From assembly GCA_032164245.1 (NCBI GenBank), contig JAVMKO010000036.1:62001-126000 (forward strand): a DNA stretch of 64,000 nt. Reading direction: 5' to 3'. The notes under the pieces were generated by a model. It worked only from the letters and a program-made list of their open reading frames with translations, made no database searches and was not told where the DNA came from. This DNA is from Sternotherus odoratus (taxonomy: Eukaryota > Chordata > Testudines > Kinosternidae). The stretch's first letter is position 1. Every line of letters begins with the position of its first letter. The translations under genes were made by a program, and so were the position numbers. Positions 47,150 through 56,589 of this stretch are shown in pieces.

Positions 47150-47310
47150 GAGCAGAGAGCTGGCAGTTAGGATCAAACACGTCCTTGAAGTACGAGTAGA
47201 GTCTCTGAGGCTGGGTGGCGCAGTAGGAGAAGGTCCCATCAAGGATCTCCCTCAAGGCTTTCGGGCAGTTTGTCCTGTATAGTTTCTGGATATGGGATGC
47301 AGCTTCCAGG
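47150..47310 (-). mobile_element. Possible R2/NeSL-type non-LTR retroelement fragment
   Basis: On the minus strand, within the open frame 47091-47486, a stretch reads AASHIQKLYRTNCPKALREI and then YSYFKDVFDPN. This order (IQ-LY-N..., then an 'ILDG' motif, then a YF--VF motif) is what I know from the region before the reverse transcriptase domain of R2-like LINEs. It is short, and the rest of the frame is low-complexity, so the call is tentative. Confidence 0.35.
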
Positions 47311-48798
47311 TCGTTGCCGCGGCCGGCATTCCCTCTCCTGCCTTGTCTGGTGTTACGGCTCGGTGTGGGGAATCTGGGAGTGGTCCGTGTGCCTTCCTGG
47401 GGTTCCTGTCTTCTTGGGGAAGGGTGGGGGGGTGATCTCCCCCCTTCTCCCACCCTGCTGTTCGCCTCCTCCTGCTCCAAAGCCAAATCCCTCCCCTCCC
47501 CCCGTCTCCAAGCCCCCCCGCAGCAGCCACTCGCCAGTCAGAGTGGCACTGGGGTGCCTCCGGAGTGCCCCGCATCACACTGGTGTAGGCCGGGGAGTGG
47601 GGGAGGGACCCTGTCTCTCCCCCTCTCTCCTCCCACATCCAATGTCTGGGGCCTGCTCTGGGCCAGGCCAAGGAGGGACGTGGTCAGCTGAGGTTAATCA
47701 ACGAGGCAAGTTGGGAAGCTTCCACCAGGATTTTACCCAGGGCCAAAGCCCCCCAGCAAGGGAACGCAGAGTGACACCGCCTGGGGGAGCCACAGAAAAC
47801 CAATGTCTTGTGCTTCCCCTGGTGGTTGGACAGCTGGCAGTGTATTCGCCTGGTGCTGAGATGCAGCCACCTCTGGGTTAGGCCATGGTGGCTGTTTACG
47901 TAGGGGTCTCTCAGCCAGTGCTGAGATGCAGCTGCCTCTGGAATGGGGCACGAGAGCTATTTAACAGCCGTGCAGCACAACAATTTAATCCAGGGTGTGA
48001 AATGGCAATTTGTATCCAACTGAACAAGCGGGAGGTGGGGGGGGTTAGGGAGGCATCCCGGAGACAAGCGTACGGGACTTTCTCACTGCCACAGTCACCT
48101 TCCCCGTGTGCCTGGGGCATGGGCCACCCAGGCCATCCCTGGCACAGACATGAGGGGAAAGCCCTCTGCCAATGCCTCCCGGGAGGTAGGGGGCCCTGAG
48201 ACCTCCCCCCGCACACACACCGCATGGGGTGATCTCTGAGTTCCTTCTGCCCTTTGAATGGTGATTAACTTCCCCCCTTGTCTTTCCGGGTCCCCTGGGG
48301 ATCACTGGGGAACTGCAGCTTTCCAGCCATGGAGTCTGATTTGCAAGGGGAGGAGTTAGCAGGGATCAGGACAGAGGGATGGATGGGCAGATGGACTCCT
48401 GGCTCTGCGAGGGGCGTGAGGCTTAGTGGTTAGAGTAGGGTGGGGGCTGGGGGAGTGCTGAGATGGGAGTCAGGACTCCTGGGTCCTGCTCCCCAATCTG
48501 GCAGGGGGGTATCTAAAGACCTGGGTGGGCCTCACCTCCGAAAGCCGGTGCCAGGGGCTGTGCCAGCCTTGACCCCCAAGGCCTTTCTGGGAGCTGCCAG
48601 GCAGTGGGGGGCCCTGGCTGTGGATTGCTGCTGCCACCTAGAGGGCTGCGTGCACTGGTGGGTGCCAGGCTGTGGGGTGCCCATGGGCAGTGGGTTGTGT
48701 CCTACACATGCCAGGGTGGAACAATCCTGGCCTGCACTTCGGGGTCCCCAGGGCAGCTCTGGGGATGTGGTCACACCCCCTGAGAATGGGACTGGGAG
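47311..48798. other. GC-rich intergenic stretch
   Basis: It holds MIR-like tRNA-SINE pieces (AGTCAGGACTCCTGGGTCCTG near 48470) and two similar blocks GTGCTGAGATGCAGC-CACCTCTGG / GCTGCCTCTGG at about 47852 and 47918. No supported gene. Confidence 0.35.
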
Positions 48799-48803
48799 GC
48801 AGG

Positions 48804-49889
48804 TGTGACAGTGCTGTTCCTGGTGGGATCCAACTGTGAGTGTCAGATCAGGACAGATTGCTTCCAAAGGGCAACTACAGCCCAAAGCTGGGGTTTTTCC
48901 ACACTAAGGCAAACCAAACCAGCTAAACAGAAAAGACTTTGGTCTCACCCCACTGGCTCACCACAAGTCACACAAGCAATCCCCTTAAGACACTCCAGAT
49001 TCCCAGTATCACCACCCGCAGCCACCTGTCCTGGGGATCAATGGTTATGAAAACCAATCCCCAAATAAAGAAAAGGGTTCTCCCCAATTCCAAGGAATCA
49101 GGCCGCAGACCCAGGTCAATATACAAATTAGATCTTACCACAAATCACGCTGTAGCCAATCCTTTAGAATCTAAAATCTAAAGGTTTATTATAAAAGGGA
49201 AAAGGTCTAGGTGAGGGTTAAGAATGGTTAAAAGAAATCAATTACAAGCAGTAATGGCACATTTCTTAGTTCAGGCTTGCAGCAAAGGTAGAATAAACTG
49301 CAGGTTCAAATCAAAGTCTTTGGAAAACATCTCTGCTGAGATGGGTCAATACCATTGTAAAGAGTTCCCAGAGTAGCAAAGTTCCATCCAAAGCTGGAAA
49401 CAAGGCAGGCCGAAGTCTGGAGGTAAAAGACAAAATGGAGAATGCTTCTTCCAGCTTTATAGACTTCCTCCTGTGGGTGAAGACCCTCCTCCTCCTTATG
49501 CAGAGTCTGGCTGCAAACTGAAGTCTCACAGCCACATGGTCCAATTACCAGACTCTCAATTATTCAGTTCTTGCCCAGGCATGTTCCACTCCTGGGGAGG
49601 CTCCTCTCCTCGGGTGTGGACACAGTCCATTGTGCAGTTGATGGCCCTTTAATGGGCTCGAGTTAGCACCAGCCTGTCTGAGCTTTCTGAGCTAAGCCTG
49701 TTTGAAGTACAGGCACCCATAACTTCATTTACAACATAAATACACACATATGGAATAGATACACACATATGGAATAGCTACACACATATGGAATATATAC
49801 ACCCATAATACACCTGTTATGACCCCCTTCACATAATATTTTGTACCCCAGTGATCTACATGGTACCAAATTATTTCAATATCGTGACA
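48804..49889. mobile_element. Second copy of the 1.1-kb solo LTR
   Basis: It begins TGTGACAGTGCTGTTCC and ends CAATATCGTGACA, flanked by GCAGG at 48799-48803 and 49890-49894. It aligns over its whole length with 40159-41255 in the same orientation. Confidence 0.9.
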
Positions 49890-49894
49890 GCAGG

Positions 49895-51045
49895 ACTCCT
49901 GGGTTCCATTATGGGATTGGATAAGAGAGGGGAGTCTAGTGGTAAGAGCAGGTGGGTAGGGGCTGGGAGTCAGGGCTCCTGGGTTCTCTGCTAAGCTCTT
50001 GGAGGGGAGGGGAAGTCTAGTGGGTAGAGCAAAGAGGCTAGGAGTCAGGACTCCTGGGTTCTATGGTGAGCTTTGCGGAGGAAAGTGGGGTCTAGTGATA
50101 CAGGCAGGGGAACATGAAGCCAGGTTTCCCAAGTTCTCTTTAAGGTCTGAGTTACAGTGAGGCTGCGTCTCATGCCCTTGTTCTGTGCCTCAGTTTCCCC
50201 CCAATGGGATCCATAGCTGGGCAGGGCTAGCTAGGTGCATGGTATTACCAGGCTTTGCCAACAGCTGTTTGGCATGGGGTGGGGGTGAGGGTTGGCCGGT
50301 GTCCTGGGGACTGGGGCGCTGCCTGGCTTGGTCCGGACTGGTGTCGTCACTGCTTCTGGCAGGGATCTGGACTCCACTAAGTGCTGGATGGGAGTAGCAG
50401 GGAGGGGTTGGGGCCATAGTGGGTAGGGGAATTAGAGTTGCTTCTGCCATCTGGTACCTGCGGCCATGGGCCCAAGGGGAGCGCCAGCCCCTGGGCTTTC
50501 ATGAGTTGGGTTCATGTGCCCATGGCACAAGTGGAGGCCCAGCCTCTCCCCTGCTTTAAGCCACTAGACCTCCCCCTCCCCTCCCCCAGCCAGAAATAGA
50601 ACCCAGGAGTTCTGCCTCCCTCCCCGTCCCTGGCGCTGGCCGTGGGGACTGAAGACAAGCCCTGGAAGCAGGAGCGTCAAAGAGCCCGGGTCCCCCAGGC
50701 TGTAAGACAGTGACTGGCCACTAGAGAGTGACAGAGCCACGTGGCATTTCCGGGGGGCACCCCAATATTTGATGTGTCCCCGACGATGGTTCTTAAAGCG
50801 CTTTCTCTGGGAGGGGCCCAGGGGGAATGGGGGGAGGTTCGGGAGCTGAGCAGCTCCGCTATTCAGACCCCCGGGCCTAGCAACACAGCACGGGGGGTGG
50901 GTGGGTGTTTCCATCCCGGCAGCCCAGGGGGAGGCGAGAGAACCCAGGAGTCCGGCCCCTGGGGAGCTGCCAGCCCCAGTCCTTCATCTCCAGCACCATG
51001 GACAGTGCAGGGTGTCGAGCAGCTGTGACTGGCTGCAGTTCTCCA
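49895..51045. repeat. Clustered MIR-like SINE heads, then GC-rich sequence
   Basis: AGGACTCCTGGGTTC with TAGTGGGTAGAGCA-type heads occurs several times between 49890 and 50140, as if copies had inserted side by side. From 50190 to 51045 there is no recognised gene. Confidence 0.45.
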
Positions 51046-51051
51046 CGCCGG

Positions 51052-51260
51052 GGTGTGTGTGTTTGGGGGTGTGTGTGTGTATGTTGTGTGCTGTGTGCAC
51101 GTGTGTGTGTGTATGTTGTGGTGTGTGTGTGTGTGTGGTGTACATGTGTGTGTGTATGTTGTGGTGTGTGTGTGGTGTACATGTGTGTGGTATGTGCACG
51201 TGTGTGGTGTGTGTGTGTATGTTGTGTTTGTGTGTGGTGTACGTGTGTGTGGTCTGTGGG
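51052..51260. repeat. Interrupted (TG)n repeat
   Basis: TG runs are broken by TATGTTG and TACATG blocks that recur every 30-60 bases. Cys/Val-rich frames across it (50901-51515) are artefacts. Confidence 0.95.
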
Positions 51261-51599
51261 TGTTATTGGGTCATGGAAAGTTCTGCACCCAGCCCACTGG
51301 GTGGCGCCCTCCTCCCACGGTTACCCCACCACTGCAGACATTCGGGTGGGAATCCACACCCCACACACACACACGCAGGCCGGTCTCCCCCAGCTCGCTG
51401 GTGCAGGCGGCCCCAGGGCCTGGTCTCTGCCCCATCCCATCACCAGGGCCTGGGCCGGGCACCAAGGACCCACGTGGTTCCCGACTCTGAGATGGGGGCA
51501 GTGAGTGGGGTCTAATGGGGGGGAGAGACCCCGTCGCTCTCTCTGTGGCTCCCTGCACACCAGCCATTAGCACCCCCCAGCCATTCACTCATCGCACAC

Positions 51600-51839
51600 C
51601 AGCGCAAACACACAGACACAGCTCCACACACACACTTCCCATGCACACCACCAGCCAGACACCACACACACACACACACACACATAGGCCCTCCCCTTGG
51701 GTGCACGCACACACACACACACACCACCAGCCAGACTTCTGTCCCTGCAGACCACACACACACAGGACTTCCCTGTACACAAACACACCCACCGCTGCTC
51801 TGCCCATCCCACCGCTGCTCTGCCCATCCCAACCTGACT

Positions 51840-51893
<54 letters not shown>
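51600..51893. repeat. (CA)n region
   Basis: Interrupted CA runs end in a pure run at about 51840-51893. A 21-base block CCCATCCCACCGCTGCTCTG is repeated just before it. Confidence 0.95.
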
Positions 51894-51897
<4 letters not shown>

Positions 51898-51904
51898 CCC
51901 TCTG

Positions 51905-52140
51905 CCTGCTGGGCCCAGCCCTAGCTATCGATTTCCTTTAACTGCCCCATTAGGCCGTGGATCAGCCCTGGCCGCCCATCAAGAGCAATTATGGCGCCGG
52001 CCCAGCCCATCGACCCGACGCTGCCCGGCCGGCCGTGCTGAGACCAGACGCCGCTCGTCACCCCCCAACAGCCGCCTGCTCCAGTCGCCGTGGAGACCAG
52101 AGACGCCCTAGGCGTGTGTCTCCCCAGAGCCCGGGGCCCC
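51905..52140. other. Complex non-repeat block, possible conserved non-coding element
   Basis: Between a CA repeat and a minisatellite lies sequence of normal complexity with TAGCTATCGATTTCC, CCCCATTAGGCCG and AGCAATTATGGCGCC, which include homeodomain-type TAAT/ATTA cores. I see no splice-flanked open frame. Confidence 0.3.
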
Positions 52141-52299
52141 CATGTTCATGGATCTGCTTGGCGATGAGAGTCCCACAGTCCCCAGCCCCCCAGCAACCAG
52201 CGATTGGCCTATGAAAACTACCAGGGGGTCGTTATAGGCCAAGGCCTTGGCTTTGCATCTCCTCTGAAATGCAGCAACTTCCTGCAGCTGCCCCCCGCT

Positions 52300-53800
52300 G
52301 CCCTGCCCTGGGGTCACTGACTGCCAGGGGAGAGCACCCCCTGCTGAGCCCCCCCTTCCTACAGCACAGCGCCCCCTAGTGCCCCACTGACTGCCAGGGG
52401 AGAGCGCCCCCTGCTGAGCCCCCCTTCCTACAGCACAGCACCCCCTAGTGCCCCACTGACTGCCAGGGGAGAGCACCCCCTGCTGAGCCCTCCCCACCAC
52501 ACAGCGCCCCCTAGCCCTGCCCTGGGGTCACTGACTGCCAGGGGAGAGCACCCCCTGCTGAGCCCCCCTTCCTACAGCACAGCACCCCCTAGTGCCCCAC
52601 TGACTGCCAGGGGAGAGCACCCCCTGCTGAGCCCTCCCCACCACACAGCGCCCCCTAGCCCTGCCCTGGGGTCACTGACTGCCAGGGGAGAGCGCCCCCT
52701 GCTGAGCCCCCCTTCCTACAGCACAGCGCCCCCTAACCCTGCCCTGGGGTCACTGACTGCCAGGGGAGAGCACCCCCTGCTGAGCCCCCCTTCCTACAGC
52801 ACAGTGCCCCCTAGCTCTGCCCTGGGGTCACTGACTGCCAGGGGAGAGTGCCCCCTGCTGAGCCCCCCCGCCACACAGCACCCCCTAACCCTGCCCTGGG
52901 GTCACTGACTGCCAGGGGAGAGCCCTCCCCTGCTGAGCCCCCCCCCACAGCACAGTGCCCCCTAGCCCTGCCCTGGGGTCACTGACTGCCAGGGGAGAGC
53001 ACCCCCTGCTGAGCCCCCCCCCACAGCACAGTGCCCCCTAGTGCCCCACTGACTGCCAGGGGAGAGCACCCCCTGCTGAGCCCCCCTTCCTACAGCACAG
53101 CGCCCCCTAGCCCTGCCCTGGGGTTACTGACTGCCAGGGGAGAGTGCCCCCTGCTGAGCCCCCCCCCCAGCACAGTGCCCCCTAGCTCTGCCCTGGGGTC
53201 ACTGACTGCCAGGGGAGAGCGCCCCCTGCTGAGCCCCCCCCTTCCTACAGCACAGCGCCCCCTAACCCTGCCCTGGGGTCACTGACTGCCAGGGGAGAGC
53301 GCCCCCTGCTGAGCCCCCCCCTTCCTACAGCACAGCGCCCCCTAACCCTGCCCTGGGGTCACTGACTGCCAGGGGAGAGCACCCCCTGCTGAGCCCCCCC
53401 GCCACACAGCGCCCCCTAGTGCCCCACTGACTGCCAGGGGAGAGCACCCCCTGCTGAGCCCCCCCCCAGCACAGTGCCCCCTAGCTCTGCCCTGGGGTCA
53501 CTGACTGCCAGGGGAGAGCGCCCCCTGCTGAGCCCCCCCCTTCCTACAGCACAGCGCCCCCTAACCCTGCCCTGGGGTCACTGACTGCCAGGGGAGAGCG
53601 CCCCCTGCTGAGCCCCCCCCTTCCTACAGCACAGCGCCCCCTAACCCTGCCCTGGGGTCACTGACTGCCAGGGGAGAGCACCCCCTGCTGAGCCCCCCCC
53701 CACAGCACAGTGCCCCCTAGTGCCCCACTGACTGCCAGGGGAGAGCACCCCCTGCTGAGCCCCCCCCTTCCTACAGCACAGCACCCCCTAGCTCTGTCCT
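52300..53800. repeat. About 20-unit minisatellite with CTCF-like motifs
   Basis: Each unit holds CTGACTGCCAGGGGAGAG, then GCGCCCCCTGCTGAGCC or its ACCCCCT variant, then CAGCACAGCGCCCCCTA. Two unit lengths alternate, about 80 bases (with CCCTGCCCTGGGGTCA) and about 63-70 (with TAGTGCCCC). I counted 20 copies of CTGCCAGGGGAGAG. The reverse complement of the unit contains CAGCAGGGGGCGCTC and CTAGGGGGCGCTG, close to the CTCF core consensus. Confidence 0.9.
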
Positions 53801-53809
53801 GAAGCAGCA

Positions 53810-54585
53810 GCCTCATCTGCAGGGGGCAGCGGCGGCATATTGGGGGGCAGCGGGCGGGGGGCACATGGGGCGGGGCAGGTGCCGAGGCGGGGCTGGGAGG
53901 AGCCGGGCCCTGGGGGCTGCAGGACCGGAAGGGTTAAACCCCCAGCCGCGGGGAGGGTGGGTCGGTCCCGCGGTTGCCACGGCAGCGGGGAGCCGGGCGA
54001 GCACACCCCCCCCCCCGTCCTGGGAACCGGGCCGTCCAGCCGGGATCCCCCTCCCCCCACCGCGCGGGAGCGGAGCCGGAGACGCGCAGAGGCGGCTGCA
54101 TCCCCGGGAACCGGGCGGGCGGGAGCGGCATGGGGGGGGGCGGAGGCCCCGGGACCCCCCCCAGCTAAGGCGGGGCCGGGCAGGCGGGCGCCTGGCGAGG
54201 ATGGAGCCGGGCGCGCAGCGGGGCTGATCCCCGGGGGGGGCTGCGGGGCGGCTCGAGGAGCCTTGGGGGGGGCTGACACCCCCCAGGCAGGGTGGGGGCG
54301 CCCACACCTGAGCCACCCCCCCCGCGCTGCGCAGCTGGGGCGGGCGCCGCCGCTGCCAGGAGCCTGGTGGCTGCCAAGTTTTGTGGCAGGAGACACGGGT
54401 GAAGGATCCTTGCTCCCCCCCCGCCCCCCGCAGACAGCCCCCCCCCGCAGCCACCCCCCCTCCCTCGGCTCCATCGCCGGCTCGGGGGCGCCCGGGGCCT
54501 GCTGGCTGGGGGGAGATGGACGACTCGGGGATTATCCGCAGGTGACGGCTCCAGGTAAGGGGGGGGGGCTGGGACCCCCCGCCTG
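53810..54585 (+). promoter_or_regulatory. CpG island, probable promoter
   Basis: Dense CG dinucleotides with GC-box sequences (GGGGCGGGGC near 53866, GGCGGGGC near 53887 and 54170) and no TATA box. It begins where the minisatellite ends. At 54516 an ATG in good context (GGGGAGATGG) opens MDDSGIIR, followed by a possible donor at 54541/54542, and a stronger donor CCAG/GTAAGG is at 54554/54555. This suggests a first exon transcribed to the right, but no downstream exon could be recognised. Long frames across it (for example 53840-54697) reflect the GC content. Confidence 0.5.
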
Positions 54586-55725
54586 GCATGGGGGGGCCTG
54601 TGGTTTTGTGGGTGTCGGGTTCCCCGCCCCTGCTGGCTCACGGACGGGGGAGGAGCCCTGCTGGATCCAGGGTGCCACCCCCTCCCCCTGCTGCTAATGC
54701 ACCCTGCAGCACAGCCGCATGGGTCTGTTTGGGTGCCCCCCTCCCGGAGATCCCCTCCCTGGCAAGATGGGGACCTTCGATGGGCATCCTTGGGATGAGG
54801 GGGTTGCTTGGGGGGGGTGCCCCACCCAGGCATCCCCTGCTGTGCCGGGCGCTGCAGTTCTTGGGATCCCTCCATCCCGTTTTTCCAGGTTTCCCCGGCT
54901 TTGAGAGACCCTGCTCCATCCAAAGCCGCTACCATCCCCCCCCCCCGGGAAGTTTCTAGGGTGCACAGGGGCTGTGGAGCAGTGGGCGCGGGCTGCAGTG
55001 CGTGGGGTGTATGAATGGGGCACTGGGGGGTGGGCACTGCCAGAGCCGGGCATGGCAGGCTGGTGGAGAGAGAAAGCGAGGGAGAGAAGGGTGAAATGTG
55101 TGGGGGGGGGGCACAGCTGATCTGGGCAGTGAAGCTGCTCCCCACTGTGCCACAGGTGCTTGGGGCGGAGCTGGTTATTTTGGGTGGCCCGCGGCGGGTG
55201 GACAGAGCTGGCACCGAACCGGGCAAGATGCTTCCTGCCTGCCACGAGCGGGCGATGGGGGTCCACTCTGAGGCTGGTGGGTTCTGATGCCAGGTCGGGG
55301 GGGGGGGGTGTTGGTATAGGATGGCCGGATGGCAACATGCACAAATGGTGGGAATGGGGCCTAGTGGCTAGAGCTAGGGGGTGGCCTGGTACTCAGGACT
55401 CCTGGGTTCTAGTTCCAGCTGTGCTACTAACTCTCTGTGTAACCCTTCCCCCTCCTCCGTGCCTCAGTTTCCTCCTTCTGTACAGTGGGGGTAATGACCC
55501 CGATGCCTGGGGTGGGGGCGAGTTGTGTAGCTGAACTGAGTGATGTCTGTAAAGTGCATCGTGCTGGGTGGGAACAGTGCAGCCCCCGTCTGTTATTCTA
55601 TATGGGGGAGCATGGGGGAGGGGCCACAGACCCCTGCCCCAGTCCCAGTGTGCGACAGCAGGATCCTACCCCTCCTGCTAGCACCTGTAATGGAAACCTC
55701 CCTCCCCCCGCGGGGCTCCCGGGGC
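54586..55725. other. Candidate first intron or intergenic, with one MIR-like SINE
   Basis: At about 55360-55570, TAGTGGCTAGAGCTAGG, AGGACTCCTGGGTTCTAG, TGCCTCAGTTTCC and TGTAAAGTGCATC form a fairly complete MIR-type SINE. No exon was recognised. Confidence 0.45.
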
Positions 55726-56174
55726 CAGGGCCGGCGACAGAAATTTGGGGGCCCCCTACTCTGATAGTTTGGGGGGCCCCCCAGCCCAGCCAGGCCCCCT
55801 CCAGCCCAGCCGACAGCGGCTGGGGACCCCCCAGCCCAGCCTCCCCCCCCAGTCCAGCCGACAGCGGCTGGGGGGACCCCAGCCCAGCCGGCGCTCCCCC
55901 CACCCAGCCGGCGCTCCACAGCCGCCCCCCCCCCCCCAGCTGACAGCAGCTAGGAGCGAGAGCCCGGGAGCGGGGTGAGCTGCCCTTGCTGCTCCCTCCC
56001 CCCCTCCCCAGACTGAGCCGCTGCTGCCGGCCGGGCTCACTGCTCGGCCGGGGACACCCGCTCGTCCGGGGGAGAGTCGCGCCGGATGACTACAGGTAGA
56101 GCTGTACCGGGGCCCCCCTAAAGTGCGGGGCTCGGTACAGCTCTACCCGTAGTACCCCCCTGTCGGCGGCCCTG
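55726..56174. mobile_element. Family A TIR element (449 bp)
   Basis: The left end is CAGGGCCGGCGACAG. The right end is the reverse complement of CAGGGCCGCCGACAGGGGGG, with GTAGAGCTGTACC inside it, which resembles the copy at 44228. The interior has CAGCCGACAGCGGCTGGGG repeated two or three times. Flanks CCCGGGGC and TGGGGAAC do not match. Confidence 0.65.
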
Positions 56175-56589
56175 TGGGGAACTGAAGCTCAGGTTATAGC
56201 CTTGTGTGATATCAGTAACACACTCCTCCAAGAGTTTGCCAGAAACTGCCAACAAAGAAAGAAATGAGGAGCAGATATTCCCAAAATGAAAGACAGACAA
56301 ACAGAACAAAGTTTGAGATCCTCTTCAAGCCCTTCTATCAAATTAGGAGTAGAGCGCAAACGCACACTGTGTGTGTGGTTTCATAGTTCGTTTTTAAGGA
56401 AATAGCAACCTCACCTCTCCATCCTGGAGATTAAGATGGTCTTCCTACAACACAGGATTAGATTAATGGAATGGGAAGCTGCCCAGGGGGCTTCATTCAC
56501 TGATCTCATGCCCTGAAAGCTCAAAAATCACATCCTTAAATAGCCCTCACACTGAGATGTCACAACCTCAAGGACAATAAACACAGTAG
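56175..56589. other. Sequence before the MARS2 copy, nothing recognised
   Basis: Unique-looking, non-GC-rich sequence abuts the GC-rich MARS2 exon at 56590 with no mitochondrial presequence, start codon or clear acceptor (AATAAACACAGTAG has no pyrimidine tract). Confidence 0.4.

Noticed and set aside
50901..51515. A 204-codon frame with Cys/Val-rich centre
   Set aside because: Its middle is a translated TG repeat, and flanking residues show no family resemblance or splice support.
52300..53800. Possible CRISPR array
   Set aside because: The units are contiguous tandem copies with small length variants and no unique spacers, in a vertebrate genome.
53813..54697. Open frames of 228-285 codons on both strands
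   Set aside because: CpG-island composition keeps frames open. The predicted proteins are low-complexity Gly/Pro/Arg/Ala with no recognised domain.
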